64,000 bases of DNA from Buxus sempervirens (lineage: Eukaryota; Streptophyta; Magnoliopsida; Buxales; Buxaceae). Under the pieces are notes generated by a model. It was given only the letters and a program-made list of their open reading frames with translations, made no database searches and had not been told where the DNA came from. Positions 11,872 to 22,810 of the stretch are shown here, piece by piece (within the stretch, counting starts at the first letter, position 1; each line of letters opens with the position of its first letter). The stretch covers positions 45,058,932 to 45,122,931 of the forward strand of contig OX387184.1 of assembly GCA_947561395.2 (NCBI GenBank), read 5' to 3'. The position numbers were made by a program, and so were the translations under genes.

Positions 11872-12108
11872 TCATTCGGCTTTTATGCCAAATAGCCTGG
11901 CATAGTCTTCAGGTTCAGGAACAAACCCCAATCCAAAGCCCACATATTTGTCACATGGCTAGATTGCAGACTTGATGCCTTGCTTATATTTACCCAAACC
12001 ATCTCCTACTCGGAGGCCCCAGTCAGCGCATTCAGCAGCACTGCACATCCTTTTCCTTTTCCTTCTGCGAGACAAGTCTGATTGCAGAGGGGTAGGGATG
12101 CGGTTTAC
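11872..12108 (-). pseudogene. Element B: damaged protease-RT linker
   Basis: The gag-protease frame continues without any shift into pol. It encodes a basic stretch (RRRKRKR), a glycine-rich GDGLGKYKQGIKSA segment and GFGLGFVPEPEDYARLF, typical of Tat-lineage polyproteins. Three stops break it: TAG 12109-12111, TAG 11959-11961 and TGA 11872-11874. Each can be explained by one C-to-T change from a Gln (CAG) or Arg (CGA) codon. Confidence 0.75.
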
Positions 12109-14892
12109 CTACACCATTTCAATGGCTTGAAAGTTCAGGGAAGTAGGCAGCTCATAATCAATCACAGGTACCCCTCCTTGTTCAAATTCTCTGTGATTTT
12201 CTGCATGAACCGTGATCAATTGATTTCCTGAGATAAATCGGATCATTCGATGTAAGGTGGATGGGACTGCCCCTGCTTGATGTAGCCAAGGTCTTCCAAT
12301 CAACAAATTAAATGAGGCATTGATATCCATCAACTCAAAGGTGATGAAGAAGGCCCTTTCAGCAATTGTAACTTCCAAAGTAACTTCCCCAAGGGAATCC
12401 TTCTTGGCATTGTCAAACCCGCGGACATTATTGGAGCTAGGCTTGATCAAATCAGCGTTTAGCTGCAGACTGTGGAAGGTCCTGACTGGGCAAATATTCA
12501 GAGCTGACCCGTTATCTATCATGACCCGTCTCACTATTAAGTCGGAACATCTTACAGTGATAAACAGAGGCTCCGTGTGATTATGACCTTCAGGGGGCAA
12601 GTCTGCTAAGGAAAAAGAGATTGCTTCTGGCGTAGCAATTATAGACATTAATGTTTCCAGCTGCTCAGGGCTGATGTCATCAGGCACATGAGTATCACCC
12701 AATATTTTCATAAGTACGTTTTTATGTTTGTCTGAATCCAATAGGAGACGCATAATGGATATCTGAGCTGGTGTCTTATTCAACTGCTGCACTAGATCAT
12801 ACTCCGGAGTGAAGGCACTGTAGTGGAGTTTTTCAATCTCTTCTTCTGGGGCCTTCCCTTTCTTTTTGTGGGTCTGTGGCAATTCAGTAGCCACATCCTT
12901 CCCTTTTTCTTTCCTTGTCCTTTCTTCCCTAGTCTCTCCCTCTGGTGCAAGTGGAGGGTTAGGGTTTATGTATCGACCAGAACGGATGATCCGATCGACT
13001 TCTCTTTCAGTGGAAGTGATGGTAGAATCATGGTACATGGGTAGGAATTGGTAAGGTGGAGGTACAGCGGAGTAGGTTGGGTCAAGGTGAAGTTGGTGTA
13101 AGTTGAGGGTGGGTGGTTCCAGTAGGAAGTCCACAGGCTCATTGAATGGGTTCATCATGTCGAAGATGTTCAATGGGGGTGAGTTTGGGACAGGTGGAGG
13201 ATAGAAAGGCTCTGGTTCGGGAAAGTTGAAATGCACCAGAGGGAACCCCATGAAGGTTTCTTCATTCTCCTCTTCATTAATGACATGTATCTGTTGGTAA
13301 ATTGCCTCTTCTTGGAGATGAATCTTGACGACTTGCCCCGGTCGTCCAATTAGTAAGGACGGGTTAACCTGTAGTTCACTGCCTTGATCACTGGTGATCT
13401 GATGTACTGTTCCACTGCCAGAAGCCTTATTATGGTCTGGGAGGGGGTTAGTGGTTGTACCAATAGGAGGAGTAGGTGCTGCTGGTGCTGGGGGATCTAC
13501 AGAGATCTTCTTACTGTCTATCAGATCCTGTATGTCATGCCTCAAATCCCAGCATCGATTTGTTGAATGCCCGGGAGCTCCAGAATGATACTCGCATCTC
13601 TCTGCTGTATTATAACTTCGTGAGTTGATCATTCTGGGGTTGGGAGGCTTTATTTGAAGATACCCCTTCTTCAGCAGTGTAGCCAATAGTTCTGCAGGTG
13701 CATAAGGTAGCGGGGTGAACACCCTATTCATCCTTGCCTCTGCTTCCTCTCTCGTCCTTCTCAGAGGTTGCCCCTGACTTTCATTCCTCTGGGCAATGTG
13801 ATATGGCTGTACATAATTAACCGCCTGGGTTTCCTGCCTCCTAGGCTCTTGCCCCTGATTTCTACTACTCTGTCCCGCTGCTGCCCTTCTCTGTGTAGGG
13901 CCCTGGCCACTACCATCTATCTTTCCAGCCCTGACTGCATCTTCAATTTTGTCTGCCGTCAGAATCAGGTCATTAAAATTGGAAGTACTTTGCCCCAGTA
14001 GTAGGGAAAAGAATGGCTGTCCAAGTGATGCAATGAACAAGGAGGTCATCTCCTGTTCAAGTAGTGGGGGTTGGACTAGGGTCGCCAATTCTTTCCATCT
14101 CTTGGCATATTCTCGTACTGACTCTTGATTCTTTTTGGAGAGCCTTTGCAACTCTGCCCTGGTCTGAACTATCTGACTGTTCAATCGGTATTGCTGGATG
14201 AATTTGGCAGCTAAATCATTCCAACTCTTGATCTTAGTCTTATCCAAACCCAAAAACCAATTGTATGCTGCTCCTGTTAGCGACTTCTGAAAGAACTTTA
14301 TCATAATTTTTTCATCTTTGGCGTATTGACACATATCTCCAGAGTATGACCTTAGATGATTTAACGGACACCCGGTGCCGTCAAATTGATGCAAGTCAGG
14401 GCACTTGAATTTTGGTGGAAGTTGAACATCGGAGAAGAAGCAGAGGCTGTCTAAAGTAGCCTCCATGGGGACTGCACTGGGTCGTAGGCTTTTCAATTCT
14501 TCACGCAAAGCATCTACCTCTACCTTGGTGGCTGCCATCTTTTCATCAAACTGGGCCTGCTGTGTTCTATACCAATCTTCCTCTTCTTGCCCCAGTTGGG
14601 CAGGTGCAATAATCTGGGGAAGAGGCACGGCTGGAGGAGGTGGAGGTGGTACCAACGGAGCTAGGTACGCAGGGTATGGTGGTGGAGCATCCATCTGCGG
14701 CGGAGCAATTGGTTGCTGCAGGGTCACTGGTGCAGCAGGGGGAGCCATCCTGAGTTCTCTTAGTTCTGCCATTAACTCTTGAATAATAGTCCCCATACTG
14801 TCAATCCTCTGTTGTAGATCAGTCACTGTCTGTGTCTGGCTGGCCTCTGCCTGGTCCTGTCCTGACGAGGTTTGTTCCCTTGGCTGCTCCAT
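12109..14892 (-). CDS. Element B gag-protease
   Basis: The 927-residue ORF starts at an ATG (14892). It begins with a Gln-rich coiled-coil-prone segment (residues 20-50) and a proline-rich stretch. The gag capsid-type domain follows (about 160-270; NHLRSYSGDMCQYAK, AAYNWFLGLD, WNDLAAKFIQQYR). A zinc-knuckle-like CEYHSGAPGHSTNRC and an acidic/proline-rich region come next. The aspartic protease has active-site DNGSA at about residue 793 and LLIGRPWLHQAGAV downstream. Gag would form the particle and protease would mature the polyprotein. The ORF stays open across all domains but now ends at a TAG that separates it from pol. The intact gag-protease could in principle still be translated. Confidence 0.92.
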   Translation of the reverse strand: MEQPREQTSSGQDQAEASQTQTVTDLQQRIDSMGTIIQELMAELRELRMAPPAAPVTLQQPIAPPQMDAPPPYPAYLAPLVPPPPPPAVPLPQIIAPAQLGQEEEDWYRTQQAQFDEKMAATKVEVDALREELKSLRPSAVPMEATLDSLCFFSDVQLPPKFKCPDLHQFDGTGCPLNHLRSYSGDMCQYAKDEKIMIKFFQKSLTGAAYNWFLGLDKTKIKSWNDLAAKFIQQYRLNSQIVQTRAELQRLSKKNQESVREYAKRWKELATLVQPPLLEQEMTSLFIASLGQPFFSLLLGQSTSNFNDLILTADKIEDAVRAGKIDGSGQGPTQRRAAAGQSSRNQGQEPRRQETQAVNYVQPYHIAQRNESQGQPLRRTREEAEARMNRVFTPLPYAPAELLATLLKKGYLQIKPPNPRMINSRSYNTAERCEYHSGAPGHSTNRCWDLRHDIQDLIDSKKISVDPPAPAAPTPPIGTTTNPLPDHNKASGSGTVHQITSDQGSELQVNPSLLIGRPGQVVKIHLQEEAIYQQIHVINEEENEETFMGFPLVHFNFPEPEPFYPPPVPNSPPLNIFDMMNPFNEPVDFLLEPPTLNLHQLHLDPTYSAVPPPYQFLPMYHDSTITSTEREVDRIIRSGRYINPNPPLAPEGETREERTRKEKGKDVATELPQTHKKKGKAPEEEIEKLHYSAFTPEYDLVQQLNKTPAQISIMRLLLDSDKHKNVLMKILGDTHVPDDISPEQLETLMSIIATPEAISFSLADLPPEGHNHTEPLFITVRCSDLIVRRVMIDNGSALNICPVRTFHSLQLNADLIKPSSNNVRGFDNAKKDSLGEVTLEVTIAERAFFITFELMDINASFNLLIGRPWLHQAGAVPSTLHRMIRFISGNQLITVHAENHREFEQGGVPVIDYELPTSLNFQAIEMV

Positions 14893-15066
14893 CTCAAGTC
14901 TTCTCCTGGATCTTAACAGGTAAGGGCTTCGAGAAGCAATTTTGGTACCTGGGAGGGCAACCAGCGGATATTAGTACAACTTACATGCATGATTATTTAA
15001 CTGTAAAGAAGGATCAAGGATTAATTTGTTTGAATTATTCTCGAAATGATAGGGACTCTTAAGCTT

Positions 15067-15290
15067 GATCTATTTTAGCCAAACGGTTGGGAAAGAGAAC
15101 CCTGGTTTAGACTGGTCTATTTTAGCCAAACGGCTGGGAGAGAGAACCCGGTTTAGACTGGTCTGTTTTAACCAAACGGTTGGGGGAGAGAACCCGGTTT
15201 AGACTGGTCTGTTTTAGCCAAACGGCTGGGGGAGAGAACCCGGTTTAGACTGGTCTATTTTAGCCAAGCAGCTGGGGAAGGGAACCCGAA
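15067..15290 (-). repeat. 47-bp minisatellite, about five copies
   Basis: Units of the form GTCTATTTTAGCCAAACGG...GAGAACCCGGTTTAGACTG repeat head to tail with a period close to 47 bp. Later copies vary at a few positions (AACGGTT/AACGGCT). It lies between gag and ORF1 in the element's leader. Confidence 0.88.
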
Positions 15291-15414
15291 ATTTAAAGGG
15301 TTGGTTTGAGCTCAGTATCACGAGGTTGGACTATGTTAAGTCTCCGCAGGGGATGAGCTAAACAGCAGCATCTAGGTGTACCTTAACCAATTTTCAGTTT
15401 AATCTCTGATGGTT

Positions 15415-15700
15415 TTAGCACCTAACTTCGGCTAGTAGTTCCCGGGCGTGTCTTAGCTAGTCGTTGGTTTAATCACCATTGACTTTGACGCCTCACAACG
15501 GGGAAGGCTATGCCAGGACGATCTTCTGCCAATTTTCTGGTTTAATTACCAGTGGCTTCAATGGCCCAAAATTCGGCTAGGGATACCCAAGCGTACCTTA
15601 GTCGTTAGCTTAATTGCTTGACCTTGGTGCCACACAACGGGGTATGCTATGCCAGGACGATCCTCTGCCAATTTTCTGGTTTAAACACCAGTGGCATTGG
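15415..15700 (-). repeat. About 138-bp direct repeat in B leader
   Basis: The block GGCTATGCCAGGACGAT...TGCCAATTTTCTGGTTTAA...CCAGTGGC near 15507 recurs near 15645. A more diverged related unit (CAATTTTCAGTTTAATCTCTGATGG) is at about 15390. Together with the arrays on both sides it forms one long repetitive block. Confidence 0.7.
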
Positions 15701-15763
15701 TGCCCCATAGGCTGACCGTGTGATCTTATAAATCAGACGGGTGTGATCTGAGCTCAAAGGATT

Positions 15764-16370
15764 GGGTGTTCTTTATTCAGAACCCTAGGGTTTTAATACT
15801 TAAACTTGAAACTTGAAAGTTCGAGAGTCGACAAGGATGGGGTGTTCTTTACTCAGAACCCCTTGGGTAAGTTTTTTATTCAGATTGCTTGAAAGTTTTA
15901 GAGTTGATAAGGATGGGGTGTTCTTTACTCAGAACCCCTTAGGTTTAAGAATTCTCTTGGCAAGTTCTTTATTCAAATTGCCTGAAAGTTTTAAAGTTGG
16001 TAAAAAAAATAGGGTGTTCTTTATTTAGAACCCTTTAGGTTTAAGAATTCTCTTGGCAAGTTCTTTATTCAGATTGCCTGAAATTTTTAAAGTTGGTAAA
16101 AAAATGGGGTGTTCTTTATTTAGAACCCTTTAGTTTAAAGATTTAAACAATTTGGCGAGTTCTTTACTCAGATCGCCTGAAAATTTTGAATTGGGTGTTC
16201 TTTATTCAGAACCCGTAAAGGTTTAAGATTTAAATTCAGAATTGATAATCTCTGAAGATTTGAAAGCTGGGTAGGAATTGGGTGTTCTTTATTCAGAACC
16301 CATGGGTTCAAAGATTAAAAAAATTTGGCAAGTTCTTTATTTAGATCGCCTGAAAGTTTTGAAGTTGAAG
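15764..16370 (-). repeat. GGGTGTTCTTTATTCAGAACCC minisatellite, seven or more copies
   Basis: Copies start near 15764, 15837, 15913, 16012, 16106, 16193 and 16279, so spacing is irregular at roughly 73-99 bp. They alternate with a related GGCAAGTTCTTTATTCAGAT unit. Each unit is itself partly self-complementary (GTTCT / AGAAC). Confidence 0.85.
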
Positions 16371-16561
16371 GATTGGGGCCAAATTGTTTGAAAAAGGAAT
16401 TGGGGGGATGTCTTAATTGACTTTATTAAATCTAGCACAAAATTCTTCATGGAAAAAGAAGTACAATGCCAAAATTCAGAACAAGCAATTACAAGATTAA
16501 ACAAAACAAACAAACCCAGAGTCTAGCTAGGTTGGTCATCATCATAATAAGAGGACACGTC

Positions 16562-17957
16562 TCACCATTTCAAGGCACGCAGAAGTTTATTCCGTAGACG
16601 TCGGTCCTCTTTTGCGCGTCTGCGCATGGTGTCAAGCTGCTGTTGAAGAGCCTCATTGGCCTGCTTGTTTTTACGCTCGGAATCCACGTATGCACGGTGG
16701 ATTCGAGAATGAGATTCCCGCAGTTCAGCCACCCTATCCCTGTATGTGTCAGGGGGCGGAACTGGAATATCGTCAGAGGTGACGATATGGAGAGGAGGTG
16801 GGCTGTCTAGGCCAGTTTCTCGAGCAATCCATTGTTCGTAATTACGAACGTCGGATGCAGTGAAAATGTCATCTTGGAGTATGTGCACGTGTTGCCATTC
16901 CTTCACCAATTTTTTCTTCAATTCCCATGTAAGTGGGTCAGTTAATCCTTCCGCCTCATCCTTGATTGGTATTCCCTGAGACTTCCCAAACTGTCTCAGA
17001 ATTCGAACCGGATAGTATGGCATGGCATGAGTCAAGCCTATCAAGGCTAGGCAATGTTTTTTCTTGAAAGCTATAACGGGGGTATATGTCTGGTCAAATG
17101 TGCCTCCCCATCTTATATCCGTTTCTCCTTTCAGTTGGAGAAAGTGGTCAAACCAGTCCTCTCTGGAGGGTAAGTCTAGTCTAATCTCTCTTCGGGCCAT
17201 CAATGTGACATTGTCACGGACGTACCCATAATGTGGGCTGACAGGTTCAGCAACCATCAGGTGATCTTGGAGCCAAATGTGTAGGAGAGGAGCGCATCCC
17301 TGAAACCTCCTAGTTCCGTTCTTGGTCATGGTCAAGGCATGATATAGCTGAGTAAGGATTAATGGTGCAATTCGGAATTTCACCTGGAGTTGGTCTACAA
17401 TTTCCATGAGGGCCAAATTAATGGTGTCTACCCCCAGTAGGAAAGAAGAGCTGTGACAGAACCACGAGGGTGAAGGTATCCCACAAAACACGGGGTCTTT
17501 CCTGCTTTTTGTCCCTTATCTTTTCAGCAAGGAAGGTTTTAGAGACCCGAGTGAATGCTTGGTCACCTCCTAAAGTCTGGAATTCTCCTCTGGGTAGGCC
17601 AAAGAAAGTACAAGCTTCATTCTTGTAACTATCATTGAGGTTTGGCCTGGCTGGTTCTCCATGGTCACGAAATTTGAGGAATAGTTCGAATTCCTCAATT
17701 GTGGGAGTTAACTCATTAGTTCCGAACCTAAAAAGGGAAAGTTGGGGATCCCAGAAAGGTAGGGCCGCCTGAATCATGTCCCAATTAATGGGCACATTTA
17801 ACAGGGACAGAATTTGTCCCATATGGTATTTCTGTTCCCATTGAATTTGCTCATCTCCTTGCAATTGCCTTGTCCAAGAACGGACCCAAGGGGTATCAAA
17901 GGCACACTTCTCTATCCTAGGGAAGCGAACTCTTTCAGTCGAAGATGAAGATGCCAT
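16562..17957 (-). pseudogene. Element B ORF1 (DUF7745 / plant-mobile-domain-like), frameshifted
   Basis: Two overlapping minus-strand frames make one gene. The first runs from the ATG at 17957 (MASSSSTERVRFPRIEK) to 17418; the second runs to a stop at 16562. They join near 17445, where LSQLFF in frame one should continue as GVDTINLALMEIV in frame two, so a one-base change broke the gene. The N-terminal part (WVRSWTRQL, FWDPQLSLFRFGTNELTPTIEEFELFL) resembles the DUF7745/plant-mobile-domain family found in the extra ORF of Tat/Ogre elements. The C-terminal part (TYRDRVAELRESHSRIHRAY to the end) is a charged coiled coil. Its role in the element is unknown. Family assignment is from memory of the motif pattern, not a search. 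Confidence 0.75.
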
Positions 17958-19263
17958 GCCGACTATCCGATTGAAATTCCAAGTCAATTTAGGGTTTTCC
18001 ACCAAAAACTCTAAATTAGTCTAAGGCATGAAACAAGATATGCAAAAATTAAATTAATGCCTAAGCAGTTTATGTAGTTATCAATCACAAGAACCAAATC
18101 CAAGCACTCAAGTTATGGGGTCTTAAGGGTTATGTCCTTTAAATGTTTGGAAAACGCATTCAGGTCTTAGCCGACCTTTTCTTTCATCTGTTCTTTCATC
18201 TGCTCTTTCATCTGCCCCTAGTGTCGGACTGAAAACAATATTTACAACTTTCCTTCAAGGGCGAAATTTACAAAAATAAATCTGAAAAGAGAATCACCTT
18301 TAGGGTTGTTGAGAACCCAAAAAGAGGGTACAAATTTGCCATTCGGCAGGTGGGCTGAAATCCTATCTCTAGGGTTTTTCTGCCTCTGTTCTGACCCATT
18401 TCTGTCTGATTTGGCCGGCTTTCAACTAAACCAAGACCGACTTGAATGCACGGATTAAATCGAGTTAATTTCCTTAAATTAGGGTTAAGATCGACAAAGG
18501 CGGGGGTTAATGCCCCAGATTGATTTTACCCCTATTTGTTCATTCATGTTCATGCTCACATCAGGGTTTGTCAGAAGTAATAGGTGGGGGAAGGATACCC
18601 AGCCCAAGGCACCTGCCTTCAAGGGTCTGAGCCAAGTACTAAACCCTTCGCGTACCATGGCAAGAAACCAATGGCGCTTGAAGAATCCAGAAACCTGGGG
18701 AGATGGGTTTACCCTGCTTTCCCCGGCAAACCATGGGAGCGTAGGGCTAATACCATCCCAAAAGTAAGTTTCTCGATTGAAGAAGGGTGGCTGCTAAAGA
18801 GATCTAGGTTTTGGTTAAGAAGAGCATTCCCATGGTGCAGACATTCATTTCGGATCATTCATGCAGACTCCCTCGTGCATGTCACCCCATGCAGTTAAAA
18901 AATTCATTCACGGTGTAGTGAGGTGCTTATATGTGCAGTGGGGTCAAGTGCTGTGTCTGTTCGGGTGATTCTCGGATAATGGGCTGATTAAAGGTTCCTT
19001 AATGTCACATTTATAGTGAGAATACAGAACAGTATGCAATACAATGTTTGGGTGGATCCCCAGGTAAGTGGAGGGTCATAGGGAACCGCTTAAATTCCAC
19101 TTTCCTTAGGTAATTATCTCGTCCTTGTGACAGGATCCCCCAATATCATGTAATTACAGGTGTTCCATACCTTACTAAGGTTGGACAAAAAGTACTTCCT
19201 AAATCTGCTTATATCCACCTAAGTTGACTCATTTGATAACCAAGGTCCGACTGGGTTGAGGGT
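17958..19263 (-). other. Element B 5' leader
   Basis: This is 1.3 kb between the primer site and ORF1 with no domain-bearing ORF. Two plus-strand ORFs at 18510-18898 overlap each other in different frames and look like chance. Confidence 0.65.
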
Positions 19264-19281
19264 TCCCCAGTGGAGTCACCA
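19264..19281 (-). promoter_or_regulatory. Primer binding site of element B (tRNA-Arg type)
   Basis: On the minus strand TGGTGACTCCACTGGGGA follows the end of the 5' LTR after a short spacer. It is close to the complement of the 3' end of plant tRNA-Arg (TGGCGACTCCGCTGGGGA as I recall it) and to the site of element C2 at 61811. tRNA-Arg priming is typical of Ogre/Tat elements. Confidence 0.75.
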
Positions 19282-19284
19282 AGC

Positions 19285-21667
19285 TGTGCGCTCCTAAAAC
19301 CTGGATCCTAGATCGCACACCGGGCGCACGTTCCGTGCGTGCCTTGGGATTTTTGGAGTCGCCAGTGCCTGAGAGTGCAGGCAGACATGGTTTTGCCCTA
19401 TCCGGGTCTGAGTCTGGTCTGCGGCTTATTAGAGATCTAGCTAAGTCCTCGGTTACGGTTTGGGGAAGCCCTAAGACACCCCGGTCCGCCCCGTCGGTCT
19501 GACGGGTCCCTCAGGTCTCCCTGGTTTTTGAGTCAAGTTCACCCTTCCTAGACCAGCATGCTGTTTATTGGGTCTGGCAAGGCCCTCTGAAGGTGCGGGT
19601 CCCTTTTATTTTGATTTTATCTTTTTTACTTAGTGGAGCGGGTCGGACCCGGGTCCCGTTGGAAGACCCGTGGGTTGCCATGGCTGGGCTTGGGGCCAGT
19701 TGGGTTATTAGGTAACCCATTTGGTTATTTATTGAAGCTTTATTTATTTACAATTCATTTGGGCTTAACGGGCTTGGAATGGGCCCATATGGCCAAGGGT
19801 CAAGGGGCCTGGGCCTGTTTATTGAAAACAGGCCTGGTATGGCCAGTCAAAGTGTGGGCCACTCAAGTGGGCCCAAGGTGGTCTAGATGGGCCCATGGTC
19901 CATGGAGGGCTAAGAATAGCCCAATCAACTTCTTGGGTCGATTTAAACCGGTTTAGGTCGGAATAGATCCAACCAGGCCGAAAAATTAGTTTTTTAAGTT
20001 ATATTCACATTGGCCCGTAATTGTTATACGGTCCACCCTTGCCCGTGAACAAAGTCCGATTTGGCTCGCCCGTGAAGAAAATACGGTCCTGTCCGGACCG
20101 CTCTGAATTTACGGACACGACTAGTTTTGCATTTCTGCTACCGATTCTGTTTGGGATCAGTTCCGTGGCCTCTTTGGAACTTTCTGCAACTTCGGTGGTG
20201 ATTCTGGTGCCTTCCGATATGGTACACTAGCTTCCTTCACCATCTTCAAGTCCTCTTTTGTTGGTGCTTGAGAGTGGGACTAAGCCCCATTTTCTTTAGA
20301 TCATGCCATCTTCCAATAATGTAGTAAAAGAAAGGGGAATGGTAGTGGGGAGGGGATTACATAGGAGGGTTTAAAGAATGACTTATGAATTCAACCCATT
20401 AAATAAGACATGTTATATATCTTTTTTTTATGTTAGTTTTATGGTTCCATCCCTTTCTTATCCCATAAGAAGATGCTCATTTGCATGGGAATTCTTCAAC
20501 AAACAGTGAAGCCAATGAGTTAGTAGTACAGTAAAAAAATAAAAGAGAACTTAAATGGAACAGTTCACATGTATTGAAAAAAAGAAGTGGATATAAAGAT
20601 TACCACACTATTACTCCTTTGATTTGGTGATGTTTGGGTCCTTCGATGATTCCGGCAGCGCTTCCGCGTCTCCGTGGATTTTATAGGTTGGTTTTGAAAA
20701 GGAGTTGGGTAGAGAGCTATGCTCAAGGGAAGGCTAGAAAAGGTTTGGACATGGTTTTGGTGAGACAAGGGTAATTTGGGCATATAAAATGTTTGGATTT
20801 AAGGGTGGCAGCAATTTGGCAGGGTTTTATCATGGGAACGTTAGGGGAGGAAGGGAGGGTCGGCCAAGGGATCAGGCTTGTTCAAATGAGGCGGTGGCCT
20901 CTCTATTTATAGGCAAAAAGGGGCGTGCCCGTATTTGAAGTACGGGCGTACCTTGCCCGTACTTCAAGGACGGGCGTGCCTTGCCATACGGGCGAAAAAC
21001 GTACATTTGTAAATCTCGCAGAATCGGCCGTACAGTGACGCGTGTCTTCTTCCAGAAGCTTGCCCGTATTTGAAATACGGGCATGCCCTGCCCGTAATTG
21101 AAATACGGTCCAGCACGTTTTTAAAATGTTTGGATTTCAAACCTATATTCAATTTGGTTTTTTGCAAGATTTCGTCCGATTTCTTTGATTATTTTATTGA
21201 AAAGCGAGATTCCTTTTATTAAAATATTATTAAACACATTTATCTTATTTATTTTATTGGTTTATCCCATTTTGGTGCCTTTTTGCCACATGGACAGTTT
21301 TTCTGAAACTTCAACTGCTCATAACTTCTTCGTCCGGTGTCCGATTTCATCAAACTTAGTGTCGCTGGAACCGGCTCGGAACCACCTATCCATTGGGATC
21401 AAGTTTGGCAGTTGAATTGGGGTCAAGCAAAAAGTCAACTTTTCGCTCCCCAAAAGTTTGACCAGCTCATATCTTTTTCATCTGGACTCTGATTCCAGCA
21501 AATCCAGTTGCGTTGGAATCGTGTCGAAATGCTCTTTTCAATGAGATGAAGTTTGATGGCCAAATTTACTTGAATCAAAAAGTCAATTTTTGACCCCTCA
21601 GGGTTTGACTTTTAGTTTGACTTTTCATTTTTCTTTATTTTGGGGGTGCAAAAATCAGGTGCTAACA
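19285..21667 (-). mobile_element. Element B 5' LTR
   Basis: This 2383-bp LTR would promote the element transcript. TATA box CCTATAAATAG is at 20903-20913 on the minus strand. It aligns with 3023-5428 over its whole length. The main difference is a 22-bp segment missing near 21028, inside the palindrome cluster. Confidence 0.93.
20927..21110. repeat. Palindrome cluster in U3 of B 5' LTR
   Basis: This is the counterpart of 4665-4869, with best copies GCCCGTATTT/AAGTACGGGC at 20927-20947 and a full-symmetry copy near 21060-21080. The GC-rich central palindrome of the other LTR has lost one arm here. Confidence 0.85.
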
Positions 21668-21971
21668 AGATTATTTGGGAACAAATGAGGAGGATCTTGT
21701 TGGGTGCCTAACAGGGGCATTCGAGACCCTCATCTGATGTCTTTTTTGCTGTGTAAAGGATAAGATCAATGTGATATTTTGAAGAACCTTAAGAAAAGGT
21801 TTGCTTGAAGCCAAGAGAAGGCATTAATGCCTCTGTAGAAGTGCCGGAAACCCCTACAGAAGCCGGTGAACACCCCAAGAGAGTAGACGAACCAGATTTG
21901 GTCGGCGCCGTGACCATTTCTCGAAAACTTAGCCCGAACCGCATTTGATATGCAACTCAGCCCAGACCGCA
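21668..21971 (+). mobile_element. Element A 3' LTR, block 2 of 3
   Basis: The stretch lies between elements B and D. It contains TTGGGTGCCTAACAGGGG, similar to the LTR sequence of C2 near 61560, and ends in palindrome half-sites (ACCGCATTTGATATGC, GACCGCA). Removing D joins GACCGCA to TTCCATATGTGG at 35815, restoring a palindrome-like unit. This supports one LTR split by two insertions. Confidence 0.65.
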
Positions 21972-22499
21972 TGTAACGCCCCAATCTGAGTTACATAGTT
22001 AAACTGTAACTCACCTCCAGAGGTTAATATGCAACACAGTATCATAATATCAGAGTGAAAGGAAAACATGAATACAACAATAACTAGAAAATTTTGAGTA
22101 TGCTCAGAAAACCCAAACTGAAATAAACTCACAAGACCAAGCATCTAACCGCAGGAAACGTCCTCTCCAAGGGCCGCTGAAAAAAAAAACAATACAAAAT
22201 GAGATACGAATATCCAACTGAGCAGCACATGCATGCATGATTACAGTTTTCCAAGGTTATAAAACATGAATCGAAATAATGCACGGATAGCGACGGCGAT
22301 AACATGATTAATCCGACAAATCTCACAATGATATAACCCATAAAGGTGATATGTGTAATGAAAAATTCCGACAGGTAAGTCCAGCAATTCATGTTCGTAT
22401 TAACTCATAAATATAATCTTGAAACCACTTATAACCAGATAGCCACATTTCGATGACAACATAATTTCAAATAACTCAGGATTTCAATTTTCTGAAGTG

Positions 22500-22810
22500 T
22501 TTATCATGGGCCACTCCGCGCCAAATGGAGTACTTTATCATGGGCTACTCCGCACCAATAAATCAGCGAATGAACAGGTCATATCATATGAAATCAAAAT
22601 ACCAACATTGGTCAATGTCATGCCTATTGCTTAAATTGGTTAATTGACAGGCCAAGGAGACATCCACACCTCCATGTACACAGTTCCGGCCTACTCAAGG
22701 TTTCGGAACTCTGAAATGATGGCCTACTCAGGGTTTCGTCATCCAATGTCGGCCTACTCCCAGGGTTTCGGCATTGACAACCAGACCTACTCAGGGTTTT
22801 TGGCTGCTCT
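22500..22810. repeat. CCTACTCAGGGTTTC motif array in D 3' LTR
   Basis: The motif GGCCTACTCAGGGTTTCGG and close variants occur four to five times between 22687 and 22805. They are preceded by two copies of TTTATCATGGGCYACTCCGC (22501 and 22534). The same arrays occur in the other D LTR (31261-31580) and in E (32440-32545, 32740-32875). Confidence 0.8.

Larger units (their letters stand above)
3023..21667 (-). mobile_element. Element B: complete Tat/Ogre-like Ty3 LTR retrotransposon, inactivated
   Basis: The element is 18.6 kb with two LTRs (3023-5428 and 19285-21667) beginning TG and ending CA when read on the minus strand. It has a tRNA-Arg-type primer site, a polypurine tract, and minus-strand ORF1, gag-protease, RT, two RNase H regions and integrase. 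Domain order with integrase last marks Ty3/gypsy. An extra ORF before gag, a second RNase H and a tRNA-Arg primer site mark the Tat/Ogre lineage. It is inserted in the LTR of element A. The LTRs differ by scattered substitutions (about 1-2 percent by eye) plus a 22-bp indel, so insertion is fairly recent, yet pol carries several stops. Confidence 0.93.

Noticed and set aside
14465..14782. Plus-strand 105-codon ORF opposite the start of gag
   Set aside because: It is the antisense of the proline-rich gag N-terminus; composition is explained by the gag codons.
18510..18898. Two overlapping plus-strand ORFs in B's leader
   Set aside because: They are in different frames, have no domain and lie in a region expected to be noncoding leader.
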